A DNA stretch of 64,000 nucleotides, taken from the NCBI GenBank assembly GCA_027625915.1, contig JANTQA010000026.1, positions 3,844,001 to 3,908,000 on the forward strand, written 5' to 3'. Source of the stretch: Anaeramoeba flamelloides (taxonomy: Eukaryota > Metamonada > Anaeramoebidae). Below are positions 24,901 to 34,977 of the stretch, one piece after another (the stretch's first letter is position 1; each line of letters begins with the position of its first letter). Position numbers and translations under genes: made by a program. Under the pieces are notes generated by a model. The model made no database searches. It worked only from the letters and a program-made list of their open reading frames with translations, and was not told the DNA's origin.

Positions 24901-25251
24901 CACAAATAGCTCCATAGCAATCGGTTCCATCTGTACAAGCGGTGCCAGTGTTGTCTCTTTCACATTTATTAGTCTTTGTGTTACACCACAAGTTATCATA
25001 GCAGACACTTGTGGCATCGCAACTAGATCCTAAACCTACATAGGTGTTATTAGTGCAGCTTAATCCTTGTGCATTTTTCCTTTTTTTTTTTATTTTTTTT
25101 TGATTACAAATTGGTTTGATTTCAAATTGGTTACAAATTGGTTTGTTGGAATTTTGTTTTGTTTTTTTTTGTTTGGCAAATGAAAAGGATTTAAATTTTA
25201 CACTAGAAAAAGGAAGACCAATAATAAAAAGAAATATTTTTTGTTAATCAT
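10171..25251 (-). CDS. Cys-rich modular single-pass membrane protein (seven ~290-aa modules), possibly a recent pseudogene
   Basis: Exons read on the minus strand: 25202-25251, 24138-25079, 14748-18225, 12988-13854, 10171-11203. Exon 1 encodes a signal peptide (MINKKYFFLLLVFLFLV) whose GT donor joins in frame to KNAQGLSC. The ectodomain is seven modules, each with landmarks CYDNLWCN, DNTGS, DCYGG, DNGD, CDKGLYCDSQT, LGLACQDGKC, CPEGYYC and FECC, with Dickkopf- or EGF-like cysteine spacing. Every intron between modules is phase 2 and falls just before CYDNLWCN. The last exon ends with a Pro/Thr stalk, a membrane helix (GIPIALVLIVIGFVLF) and an 18-residue basic tail. Two lesions interrupt the frame: an in-frame TAA at 24767-24769 and an A6 homopolymer (T6 at 15569-15574) that shifts by +1 where other modules keep frame. 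About 2120 residues if both are bypassed. Likely a surface adhesion or receptor protein (inference). Confidence 0.75.
11204..12987 (-). other. Intron 4 of the Cys-rich gene, carrying a MITE
   Basis: Starts with donor GTAAGG and ends AATTATAG; phase 2. It is homologous to the preceding intron (13855-14747). Both contain TATTTTGACTRCTTTTTAAA, GTATATAAATGAAGGA, TTCATCAATATTTGATA and TCTAAATTTTTTGAAAATTC in the same order. The extra length is mostly the 603-bp MITE at 12081-12683. Confidence 0.8.
12081..12683 (+). mobile_element. 603-bp MITE (M1-type TIR) inserted at TA
   Basis: TIRs are TAAACTCTTTTTCAGTCAAA at the left and GCCTTTGAGTGAAATGGAGT plus TTA at the right, each flanked by TA. The paralogous intron at 13855-14747 lacks the element at the same point (TTTAATMGTT.. 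then TATATATATA), which gives a natural empty site. The right third (12530-12680) closely matches 43380-43544, sharing GTTCAGGTATTTCTTTTATG. There is no coding capacity. Confidence 0.85.
13855..14747 (-). other. Intron 3 of the Cys-rich gene (empty-site paralogue)
   Basis: 893 bp, donor GTAAGA, acceptor CATAG, phase 2. Duplicated along with its exon from the same ancestor as intron 4. It carries a (TA)n tract where intron 4 has the MITE. No gene or other element is visible. Confidence 0.8.
19676..20387 (+). mobile_element. M3, degenerate Tc1/mariner-like transposon with transposase relic
   Basis: The left TIR is TAAACTATTTTTCAAACAAA then AGGGCAC; the right end is GTGCCCTTTTATTTGAAAAA then GAGTTTA. 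Between them (19831-20130) are broken helix-turn-helix-like frames: LEIIYQCINGNSLSLISNEL with two in-frame stops around it, then in another frame LENETLKNKSLTCKELSIKC. This resembles the paired N-terminal HTH region of Tc1/mariner transposases (ENETL..SLTCKEL..). No DDE catalytic part remains. It abuts the next M1 element across five bases. Confidence 0.65.
20393..22184 (+). mobile_element. M1 MITE copy interrupted by a 1.28-kb element
   Basis: The left TIR is TAAACTTTGTTTCAGTCAAA then GGGG; the right is the decayed TGGGTACCTTTAACTAGAAA then AAGGTTTA. The halves flanking 20471-21746 match the uninterrupted copy at 47200-47906: ATTGACCTTTTGAAGTACAA before, and GTCTGAAATAAAACTAAA, GAGCCCTATTGAGAAAAAC and AACACGTTTTTACC after. 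Confidence 0.75.
20471..21746. mobile_element. 1276-bp element with 20-bp perfect TIRs and ATCGCGAT arrays
   Basis: The TIRs are AGAGGTTTTGATGATAACAT (20471-20490) and its exact complement (21727-21746). Next to the left TIR, ~20500-20690 holds about a dozen ATCGCGAT or near-ATCGCGAT palindromes spaced roughly 15-20 bp; the right end (21600-21730) has a weaker array. The interior includes short frames of unknown meaning (20702-20905; an SWITLQKISQHPCQMITNYL segment near 21050). It lies inside an M1 MITE, so it is younger than that copy. A possible 3-bp target duplication is AAT. Confidence 0.75.
23237..23600 (+). repeat. Pair of ~50-bp direct repeats
   Basis: GTCTGGATTTACTGTTATTT at ~23239 recurs with one change at ~23550, and both continue CCRATTAATAAATGAAAATT. 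The copies lie about 311 bp apart inside intron 2 of the Cys-rich gene. No function is apparent. Confidence 0.6.
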
Positions 25252-26376
25252 TTGTTCCTCAAAAATAAAAAGTTTGAAAAAGAAAGAAAGGATTTATTGA
25301 TCCAAGAAACAAATAATTTGAAGAAAAAATATGAAAAAAATGATCCAATTTCATCAAAGACTATAATAAATTCTTTTTTTGAGGTAAGGTTTGTTTTCAC
25401 AAGGTTGTTTACATCAAAAAGAATATATTAATTAAAATTTTTGTTTTCCTCACTAAGGAAAGAAATACTTTTTCAACATTAATTGGATTTTTTTAAGATT
25501 TATTTCAAGTAGTTTTAAAAAAATTTTATTTAGAGTCGAAGACAAATAATGTGTCCATGATTTTGAGAAGTTATTAGCCTAACAATTATTTGAATTATTA
25601 AATATTACCAAAATCCGTGTTTGTTTCGAAAAAATATAAATGTGTTGATTGAAGGCTAAAGAATTAGGTTTTATATTCAAAAAGTTCCATCAAAAAATTT
25701 GAAATTTATTTTAAAGTGATAATGTGGGACACTATTATATGACCATTAATGAAATTAACAGGGTGGAGTTGTTCTCCTTTCAGAAAAGTTTTGAATAAGT
25801 GGAAAAATTTGAAAAGAAAAAAGTTAAATTCAGTTTTTAGATTTCTTTTTTTTAAATCATTAAATCTATTTTATCTTTATTAACAATTAGGGAAAAAAAT
25901 TCACATACAGAAAAAAAGTAGATCACAGTTTTTAATTGAAAACCTTACTAGAACCTAAATATTCAAAGAAAGTACAAATAATAAAAGAATAAATAATTAA
26001 CTAAAGAAAAAATAGAGGATTAAAGACAAAAACGGTTTTTTTAATACTATCATTTAGAAGGGGCTTTTCTTAGATTGATCAATTTTTTAAAAATTTTTAA
26101 AAAATTGACTATTTTTTCGATCTCCAAAAGCATTCTAACCTTTTTGATCACTAAGGAGATTTAAATTGTTTTTATTGGATGGTTGATAATGATATTATGG
26201 ATTATTCTTTGAAGTTAATTTGTTTCTTGTATTAATTCATCTTACTATCCCTTTTCAGGTTCTCTAAATGTTCCCAATTTATACCCCCCTTGAACTTTTT
26301 TCCCAAAAAGCCAATATATTATTATATATATTAAGGGTATTATTACTTTTATTGGAATTTATTTTCTTTGATTAAA

Positions 26377-26944
26377 TAAACTATTTTTCAAAAATTTTGA
26401 CTAACTTTATAATGTTAATGGGTGTTGTTTTTTGGGTTTAATACAGTATTCTTAACTAAAAAAATATTTTCAAATTTTTGGATCAGAATCATTTTTTCTA
26501 ATTTGGCAAATATTTGATTTGCTTTTTTAAATTTTTGTGTTTTTTTTTCTTTTTCTTTTTTTTTTTTTTAAAAAAAGATCCTGTAGAAAAAAAAAAGAGA
26601 TCATCGAAAAGACAAATAATCACTCTGAAAATTGTGACTATGTAATGTCTTTGAAAATGAATTTTTTTATTCATGAAAAATCTTGTTGTTCAACTTTTTT
26701 TCAGTGAAAGTTCAGTAATAAAAAATTCGTAATGCTCATTTCAAAAATTGTGACAGGATTTTTTTTAGTTTTTAGTTTTATTTTTTTTTAATTTTTAAAA
26801 TATCAGGTTTTTAAATATTTTGAATAACTTAAAAGTGGATTAAAAATGATATTTAGTTATTAATTGTTCTTGAATACTAAAGGATATTTTTTTTTTTTTC
26901 AATTTATTATTTCAGGTGAGTCACAATTTTTGAAAAAGAGTTTA
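26377..26944 (+). mobile_element. MITE family M2, copy 1
   Basis: The left TIR is TAAACTATTTTTCAAAAATT then TTGACTAAC; the right is GTGAGTCACAATTTTTGAAA then AAGAGTTTA. The interior matches 48812-49384 over its full length (ATGTTAATGGGWGTTGTTTT, TTTTTGGATCAG, GTGAAAGTTCAGTAATAAAA, TTCAATTTATTATTTCA). There is no coding capacity. Confidence 0.75.
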
Positions 26945-27339
26945 GATTTGCTTTTTGTCTTGAACTTTTTTAGATTAATACTTGAATCTACATTTTTTCA
27001 AGAAATTCAGATTTTTTAACCAAGTATATTATTACCCATCTTTGAAAATTATAATTATACAGCTAGCCAAACTATCATGTTTATGACAAAACCAGGGTAT
27101 CAAATCATAACTGTTGATTGTTTTTTTTTTTTTTACTTGTTCTGTGTTAATATCTAGTTCAGTGCCCTAGAGTAAGTATAAATATTGGAATAAATTTTGA
27201 AATATAAACTTTTTGATATTTTGAATAAATTTTAAATTATGAATTGAATTTATATAATTATTTTATTTTTTTTCAATTTTGTTTTTTTTTTTTTGGTATT
27301 TTTGATGAAATAAATTTTTTTCTTAAATTTTGCTCTATT

Positions 27340-27560
27340 TTCTTTTAAGAAAAATTTTTACATTTGATCCTTCATTTTTATAATTTTGTTATTTAAAGAA
27401 CTTCAAGAAACCAATATGATATTTACACATTGTTTATTTTTAGTTTATTTGATCAATTGATGTGTAAACCTAAAAGAAAGGCGAAGAAACACACCTCTTT
27501 TTAGAAAGGCAACTTAAACTATTTTACATTGTCTTATATTAGCAAGTGTTAATATTTTAC
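27340..27560. repeat. Dispersed repeat family R, copy 2
   Basis: Related to 9060-9300 and 38660-38910: it shares TTTGATCCTTCATTTTTATA, CAAGAAACCAATATGATATT, TTTGATCAATTGATGT and an ACACACCTCTTTTT segment. Confidence 0.5.
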
Positions 27561-28334
27561 CAAATAAAAATAAAAAAATGAGTGCTGATGTTTATTGAAA
27601 TTTCGAAAATTACATTGCTACCATAATACTCTATTTGTGAAAAGATACAGCGTGAACAGGGGTGAATCTATAATTTTTTTGAATATTAATTTTTCTCAAT
27701 TTATGGTTTTATTAAATTCTATTGCTTGAATTGGTAATTATTTTCAGATAAATGGTTGAAATAATTCCTAGAGTCGACCAAGAAAAATAAAATGAGAAGA
27801 TGGTATTTTTATATAAATCTTTTATTTTTGATTATCAAACGAGAAGAATGTATATTTTTTTGTTGATAGATTTGTTGAAATTCAGAAAGAATGAAAAACT
27901 TATTTCAATTAAAGTATTCCTTCTGATAAATTTTTGCTTATTCCAAGACCAATATTTGAAAAAAGAAATTTTGATTTTAAAAAATATATACTGGTGTGGC
28001 CGAAATAACACTTCAAGGCAATCTGGTTCCAATTATTCAATTTCAACAAGTAAAAAAGAAAAACAATTATTATGGTTTTAAAGATTTAAAGAGCGGGAAT
28101 GAAATATCAGAATCAAAAAAAAATTAAAAATTTTCAAAAATAAAATTTAAAATTCAAAAGAATTGTTATTTTTCAATTAAATTTTAAAATAAAATTTATT
28201 AAATCAAATAATAACATCAAATATTTTCTAAAGATAATCAACATTTTGTTCTAAGAATTTAAAAAAACTATTGTTTTTTATATGAATAATAAAAAATATA
28301 TAAAAATTTGATTAAAATTTATTTAGATAGTTTT

Positions 28335-28565
28335 TTAAAAATAGTAAGTAAATTCCATTTCAAAATCATTGGCCAATTAAAGATCAAATTTTAAATAAAA
28401 AATGATTTTTATAAATTGAAGTTATCTATTATAATAAAAAACAATTGCTGATTTAGTATTCAGTTCTATACTTAGACGGTATTTATTTTTTGTCTAAAAA
28501 TAAAATAAAAAAAAGTAATGAAAAATTTAATTAAAATTGGGACTTTTATTATGAAATTTAGTTTA
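28335..28565 (+). mobile_element. ~230-bp MITE (family M9 core)
   Basis: The left end is TAAATTCCATTTCAAAATCA then TTGGCC; the right end is GGGACTTTTATTATGAAATT then TAGTTTA. The core GAAGTTATCTATTATAATAA .. TATACTTAGACGGTATTTAT .. GTCTAAAAATAAAATAAAA recurs at 57640-57830, 59690-59900 and, inverted, at 60735-60935. Confidence 0.65.
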
Positions 28566-29149
28566 ATTCGGATTTTGATGTAATGTTAAAGGATAAAAAA
28601 ATTATCAGAAGAAAGTAGAAGAATATTTTTGAAAAGAATAGGGAGTATATCAAATATTACAAATACGATCCTTAAATAATTAATTTTTTTTTTTTTTTTT
28701 TTTTTTTGATTTTTTATTTATTATGGTTATTTTTTAACTAGTGTAATAAGATAATATATTTGGTTGTGTTTTACTCCACATTTTATTTGTATAGTAATGT
28801 ATTTAGGAAAATTAATTTTTTTAAAAAAAAGTTTAGGAGACACCAAGCTACTCAAAAGTTGGTACTGTGTCGGATTCATTATTGATTATTGATAAAAAAA
28901 AAATTAATTTATCAAGGTTACTTGTTAAAAATTCTATATAAGCTAATTCGGACTTTTTGGGAATTTATTCATAAATTATGATTTTGATTTAGAAAAAAAA
29001 TATGATTATAGAATTGCAGTTTTAAATTTTAAAAATACTTTTAAAAAAGATAAAAAAAAATGAAAATTATAATGATAACAGTTATATTATAAGAATTGAG
29101 ATGGTTAAATTATATGGTACAATTAATTTCCAAGCAAGTATAAAAACAA

Positions 29150-29480
29150 TAAAAAAAAATATTTTCAATGCAATTATCAAAAATTTTATATTAAAATATA
29201 ATCAAGGGAAAGGCCGTGGTATATCACAAGTGGGTACATTATCTCCTATTTTATTTATGATAATTTCTCATTTTCTTTAGTGAAATATTTTATCATCAAC
29301 AAATCATTGTCAAACATTTACAGATGATTTAAGATTAATTGCTTTCAAGGGGATAAAATCCAAATAAATCAAAAATAAATATCAAGATCTGAAATTATTA
29401 TGGATTTTAGATTAAAAGCTAATTAAGGTACAATAATGATATTTCAAATTATTTTAAAAAAAATTAGGTTTGGGTATTAT
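29150..29480 (+). mobile_element. Reverse-transcriptase fragment of a non-LTR (LINE-like) retrotransposon
   Basis: A short stretch reads QGKGRGISQVGTLSPILF (from 29203), the palm motif GxxQGxxLSPxLF of non-LTR reverse transcriptases. About 110 bp downstream it reads FTDDLRLIAFKG, the DD catalytic motif region. The fragment is interrupted by several stops and frame changes and is surrounded by A/T filler, so it is a dead remnant. Clade cannot be judged from so little. Confidence 0.55.
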
Positions 29481-30386
29481 GCTAGATAAAATTACCTAGA
29501 TATTTTATAATTTAATAAAAAAATAATAAAATAAAAAAAAAAGAGGGGGGGCTATTTTGAGTATAATTAAGCTTCAAGATTGAACTCCAATATAATATTG
29601 TTATTCTGGCGCAGTGATCTTAATAAATGAAAATTTTTAGTTCAGCATACTAAAATATGTCGTTTATTATTAATTGAAAAAAACGAAAAGATCTTTTTCA
29701 ATATCAATTTAAAATGTTTTCTTTGAGAAAACCTAACCACTGTTTTCTATAAGTCTTCAATAAAATTTTAATTGTGTATCCGATTTTATCAGTATTTTAC
29801 AAACTATTATCCACTTTTAAAATAAATTTGAACATGATAAATTAATTTAAAGTTCTTATCAGTCAAAAAATATATTTTTAAATATAATCCTAATCTCCAC
29901 AGTATTGAAAAATATTTTTTTTCTTAAAAGGTTGTTTCCTTTTGAAATAATTCTTGATATCAGTAGTGCAACTTCCCTTGTTTTCTAAAATGTTAAAGTG
30001 GCTAGACTAACTCAGTTTAACTTGTGGTTTTGTTCTCTTTTTTAAAGAATCTTGATAATAAGAAAAGTACTAGGCAATTGTTGAAAAAACAATTTTGGAC
30101 AAACAATGCACATAAAAAAATCCAGTCTAGATAATCAAAATGCAACCCTAAACAAAGTTAGAGTCTTCAAATTAAAATACTCTTTTGACATATAATTTTC
30201 AAAACTCTACTGCCTCATAAAAACGAAATAGAAAAAATATCAAATAAATAATAAAAAAAAAAATATATATAAAGTATCTTAATGATTTTTTATTTGTTTA
30301 AAAAAAAATTAATTTGGCATTAAAGAGATTAATTAATCTGAGAAAAATGTTATAAAAGGTTTTAAAAGGTATGGAGTGCAAATCAT

Positions 30387-30947
30387 TTAATCAGAAGAAG
30401 TTTCAGATTCTGAGGTTGTTTTTGGTCTATCTTTTTCGTATTGTTTCATTTCTTTTTTGAATCTTTTTTTATCTTCTTGAGCCATTTTGTTGTATTTCTT
30501 TTTGTTTTTTTCAGAAACATTCTTCCAGGCCTTGGAGGTCTTTTTGGTTAATTTTTTGAAATCTAAAGTTTTATCTTTTTTTCGAAGTTCAGCCATCTTG
30601 TCGATCATATAGAATTGATAGCAGTTTCTGGCTGCTTTTGGTTTTGGGATTGGTTTCTTTCTTCCATTGTATCTTGTTCTTGTGAGTTCTTCTTCGGAAG
30701 ATTCAGAAGTTTGTTCTTCTTCCCATTTTTTCAATTCCTTTTCATATCTTTTTTTGTCTTCTTCGGCTTGTTTGGTCCATTTCTTTTTGCCTTTTTCAGA
30801 AAGTTCTTTCCATTCTTCACTAATTTTTTTATTGATTTCTCTGAAATTAAGATCTGGGTTTTTCTTTTTGATTTTTGGTCTCATTTCCATTGAGTAAAAG
30901 GTGTATGAGTTTCTTCCTCTTTTTGGTTTGTCTTTGTTGTAGGACAT
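30387..30947 (-). CDS. Tandem HMG-box protein (HMGB-like), 186 aa
   Basis: An intronless ORF starting at the ATG at 30945-30947. Two HMG boxes are plain: residues 7-78 (KPKRGRNSYTFYSMEMRPKI .. WKELSEKGKKKW .. EEDKKRYEKEL) and 102-173 (KPKAARNCYQFYMIDKMAEL .. WKNVSEKNKKKYNKMAQEDK). Between them is an acidic Ser/Glu linker (SESSEEEL) and a basic stretch. The tail is short, Ser/Glu/Asp-rich (TTSESETSSD). This is the layout of sequence-nonspecific HMGB proteins, which bend DNA and act as chromatin architectural factors in the nucleus. Both boxes keep the aromatic pair after the KP and the central Trp. Nothing indicates sequence-specific binding. Confidence 0.93.
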   Translation of the reverse strand: MSYNKDKPKRGRNSYTFYSMEMRPKIKKKNPDLNFREINKKISEEWKELSEKGKKKWTKQAEEDKKRYEKELKKWEEEQTSESSEEELTRTRYNGRKKPIPKPKAARNCYQFYMIDKMAELRKKDKTLDFKKLTKKTSKAWKNVSEKNKKKYNKMAQEDKKRFKKEMKQYEKDRPKTTSESETSSD

Positions 30948-31772
30948 CTTTGTTTTTTTTTGTTAAAAATCTTTTATTATTAAATTAAGAATTAAAAAAA
31001 TAATGATTATTTATTTGGAATTTCTTTTTTTTAAATTAATTTTTCTGTTTGTTAAATATGTCCGTTACTTCTTAGAATTTTATTCTTAATAAGAGGTTTA
31101 TTTAAATCCCATCACTTGATCCTTTTGACCACCAAGTGTTGGTGGTGTTGAAATATTTTATTTTTGTTAAAATGAAATAAATTAAGTAACGTATAGATCT
31201 TTTTTTTTGATCCTTTTTATTCTTCTAATATTAAGCAACCTTGGTAGGGTAGTTGTTTTTATTTTTCTCTTTCTCTTTGTGGAAAAAAGGGAATTGGTTT
31301 TTTTTCTAAATAAATCAAAAGAGAAAAATGTTAACGTTTTCATCTTGTTGAATTGTGTTTTAAATTCTAGGATTAGAATTGAAAATTGAATTTGTTTATT
31401 CTGATATTGGAATTATATGGTTTGTTTTCATTCTCAAATTGTGGAAATTGAAGAGGAATAGAAAAAATTATTTTCTCTCTTTAACCCAAATGAATCAACA
31501 ATAAAAACTTTTTTTTATTTTTTCAATTCGTTCTTTGCAAATGATCTCCAAAAGAGTTTCTCTCTTTTTTGAGAGGAAATTCTAAATCCTTCAGATTTTT
31601 ATTTTTTGAAAAAAAGTACCATTTGAATATTTCTCTTTATTAAAAATCAAAAACCTTTCAAATATCTGTTGAAGAGAAAACAATTTGGTTCTAAATTCCG
31701 AGATCTTTTTTACAAAAAAACAAAGAAAATTACCGTTCTGAAAAAAAGAGAAACACGAAAAAAAAGTTCCAC

Positions 31773-32140
31773 ACAGTTTTAAATTGGGAACATTAATAGA
31801 AACTTGAAAAACGAAAATTAAAATCAATAAAAATAAGAAACAAATTGACTTCAAATAATAATCCATTTTGCTATATCCAGTCAAACCAACAAAAAAAAAT
31901 TGAAATCTACTTGATTTATCGAAATTGTTGGTGTGGTTTTGGAGATCCCAAAAATAGCCAAGTTTTTAAACAAATTTTAAATAGTTGATTAATCCAAGAA
32001 CAACACAAAAGGTAGTATTAAAAAAACTGATATTTTTCTGAGACACTTCATTTGGTCTTTATTTATTAATTTATTCTTTTTTTAATTGATCTTGCCTTGA
32101 ATTTTCAATAATTTTCCCAATTAAAAATCGTGTTGAAATT
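31773..32140 (+). mobile_element. MITE family M6, uninterrupted copy
   Basis: Ends are CACACAGTTTTAAATTGGGA and the inverse TTCCCAATTAAAAATCGTGT. The interior (TAATCCATTWTG, TTTATCGAAATYGT, GGTTTTGGAGATC) matches 63030-63254 and 63815-63970, where a second copy is split by another element. Confidence 0.65.
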
Positions 32141-33465
32141 TTTTTTTCAACTTTTTATTGTTGTTTTGAAATTTTTTGGTTTTTAATAGTAATTTTGAAA
32201 ATTGTGGAATAGTTTTTTGTTTTTAATTCTTAATGAGGTAAAAAATTTTCAAGAGTGTGCTTATTTTTGAAAAGAAGCATTTTTTGATTCATAATACTTG
32301 ACATTCATCAAGAATATATCAAAATTTTTTTTTAAAGATCCATCAAAATATTTTTAAATAATAATTCAATGAAAACATAAAGATCTTCATTAGTTCCAAT
32401 GAGAATTGATATTTTTAGAGATCTAATTAGCTCTTATTGTAAAACGTTATTACTCAAAATATATTTTCAAATGATTTGAATAATTATCTTGAAGATTTTT
32501 ATAGGGATAAAATTTCGGCTGATAAACTTTTTTTTTTATTATGTAATATTGTTTCATTTAGGATTCTTGTTTCTCCCAATATATATCACAAAAAAATTCA
32601 AGGTAAATAAATAAAAGTTTACCAATTACCAGAGATGATTTTAAGGCTATTGGCTAAAGGTAAAAAAAGAAAATAAAGTGAAATTTTTTTAATCATTTCA
32701 TTTTTCAAAAAACTTGAAAAATTTTGAAATCATTTTTGCACATTTAGTGAGATACAAAATAGTTTTTCAGATAAAAGTTTCATATATTTTTGTTGTTTTT
32801 TTTTTTTGATCAAACAGAAAGATTTGGTGGTTGTGGATTTAGGTTACAATTTTGTTGAAATTTGATTGGATTAGTTCTTAATTAGGGTGACTGAAGTTGG
32901 AATATTGTGAAACAATGAATTGACAAAATTATTTCATATAAATACTGTTTGGTTTGGAAAGTACAAGGTTTTACTGTCCTGCATTTTTAAGGAAATTGGA
33001 TATATTTCAAAAATAACAATTAAAAACAAAAAAAACCTTTAAAAACAAAAAAAAAAAACAACAATTATTTACAAAAACAAGAAAAACAATTTTCAAAAAC
33101 ACCAACGAAAAACCCAACACGGATTATTGAACATACTGTACTCATAATTATTACTTTAATCAACCTTTCTTCTTGAATAATAAACTTTATTTAGAATATA
33201 ATCAGAAATCCAGAACTTTTAATTCTTGCGGAGTATTGTATTTATTGTTGTTAATAGTATCAACTTTTATTAAAATTCTCTAATCTAGAAAAAACTTCTT
33301 TTTTTCGAGTAAAAAATTCCAAATAAATGGAAGGACGAATATTAGCTACATTCTACTTGGAGATATTTACTTTGATAGATAATAACAGATTATTTTGAAA
33401 ATGCTTTACTCATCGAAAAAAACTGAAATAGAGAGAAAAAACCCCTGTGATAAATATTTATTTCG

Positions 33466-33668
33466 TTTCCTAGGTTTTTCAAAATTTAAAAGAATAGAGT
33501 AAAAAATTATATGATTTTACTCAATTCTTTTAAATTCTGGATAATCTAATGAAAGTGCCCGCCCAGGTGCCGTAAAGTACCGCCAAGTGCCTAGGTTCCC
33601 CAGAATTCAAAAAAATAGAGTAAAATTAAAGATTTTACTTTATTCTTTGAAATTCTGGAAAAGCTAAC
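33466..33668. repeat. Two ~70-bp hairpins around a GC-rich 40-bp spacer
   Basis: Unit 1 (~33473-33541) and unit 2 (~33595-33663) each fold on themselves: TTTAAAAGAATAGAGTAAAA pairs with TTTTACTCAATTCTTTTAAA, and GAATTCAAAAAAATAGAGTA with the complementary TACTTTATTCTTTGAAATTC. Both units begin CTAGGTTYYYCA and are offset by 122 bp. Between them is GTGCCCGCCCAGGTGCCGTA and CCGCCAAGTGCCTAG, far richer in GC than anything nearby. Confidence 0.75.
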
Positions 33669-33826
33669 TGCGTTTTTTTTTTTAATTTTTGAAATAAATA
33701 ATTTTTTAATAGTCAAAATATTGATTATCCATTTGAAATATGTTTATAAATTTTAAAATTCTTTTAAAAGATATTATTAAAACCTCTTAACAGCGAAGAA
33801 AAAAATATGATTTTTTTTACGATTAA

Positions 33827-34353
33827 GGACTACGTTTTCAGGTGAAAATGGTGAAATAATGTATAAAATCACCCTTGAAAATGTGGAAGATTTTTGTAAT
33901 CTCAGTAAAATTGTTACACACTGAAAATTTCTTTGAGAAAAAATCGGAAATTTTCACAATTTCAACAATTTTCACAATTTTTACCCTGTTAGATCCTATA
34001 AAAATTTGATTTTAATATTTTAGAATTTCCATTTCAAATCAATAAACATAAAGCAATTCCTTGGGCCGCTCTACATATGTTTTACATTATCTTTTACAAG
34101 TTTGGAATGTTCTCAAATTTGGACTTGCACTTGAAAATCCCGAAAAGCGATTTTTTTGCAATTATTATTTTTGATTATTTTCAATTTCCTTTTCATTGAA
34201 AAAGAAAAGAAAAAGAGTTCGGCAAAGGTAAAGATGATAAAAAATGTTTTTTTTTTTTTATTTGTCCAATTTCTTCAGATTGAAAATTCTTTTTGAGAAG
34301 TGAAAGTGAAATAGCACAATTACTCGACACTCTCAGGGGTGTTAACATAGTCC
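33827..34353 (+). mobile_element. TTAA-flanked MITE, family M5
   Basis: Bounded by TTAA (33823-33826 and 34354-34357), with ends GGACTACGTT and AACATAGTCC. The interior matches 58333-58838 (ATAATGTATAAAATCACCCT, CTGTTAGATCCTATAAAAAT, TTTACAAGTTTGGAATGTTC). TTAA target and short TIRs fit a piggyBac-type nonautonomous element (inference). Confidence 0.7.
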
Positions 34354-34806
34354 TTAAATTTGAAAAAAATCTTAATAGAACCTTTTAAATTGGATTTTCC
34401 CAACTTAAATTGTTAAACATCTTGAAAAATAATTTTTGATCCAAGATCTTTTGATAACCAATAGTGTTTATTATAGGTGAAATTATCAAAAAGTGAAAAA
34501 TTAGCAAATATTTAATTTTTTTTTCAAAAAATTATTTCATGATTGTGATGTGTTCCGATTCCTAATTACAATAAAAAAAAAAATTAGGAAATATCCTCGA
34601 AGAACTGATTTTAATGATAACAGTTTGTTGTTTGTACTTTGTTTAACCGAAAGTAAAAAACATTAAATAATCTTTTGAATGTCAAGAAATTTGATGAATA
34701 ATTGAGACGTAAATAAAGTTTCAATTTATTCATAACCCAGGAATAATTAATGAAGTGTGAAATGCGTGGAGCATAAATAAAATGAAATTCCGTTATTTTT
34801 TGTTAA

Positions 34807-34977
34807 AGGACTAATCTCTATTAAATATTGTTACCTAAATTTAATAAAGATTGAGAAAATTTTTTGCCAATTACTTGAGTTTGAAAAACCCTGTTTATTT
34901 TCAATATTAAACACATTTCTAGATAATGAACCCTTATTTAAAAATTGGTTAAAAAAAAAATAATAGAGATTAGTCCC
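34807..34977 (+). mobile_element. 171-bp TTAA-flanked MITE, family M4
   Basis: TTAA at 34803-34806 and 34978-34981 flank the ends AGGACTAATCTCTATTA and TAATAGAGATTAGTCCC, a near-perfect inverted repeat. There is no coding capacity. Size and target fit a piggyBac-type MITE. Confidence 0.8.

Larger units (their letters stand above)
25252..30386. other. 5.1-kb intergenic region with transposon remnants
   Basis: Lies between the 5' end of the Cys-rich gene and the 3' end of the HMG gene, both on the minus strand, so it should include the Cys-rich gene's promoter. It contains M2 (26377-26944), repeat R copy 2 (27340-27560), a ~230-bp MITE (28335-28565), a T22-class tract near 28686 and a reverse-transcriptase relic (29150-29480). 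I see no complete gene. Confidence 0.65.

Noticed and set aside
31591-31884. Minus-strand frame with a hydrophobic start resembling a signal peptide
   Set aside because: It lies across an M6 repeat copy, and the matching copy at 63 kb does not keep the frame.
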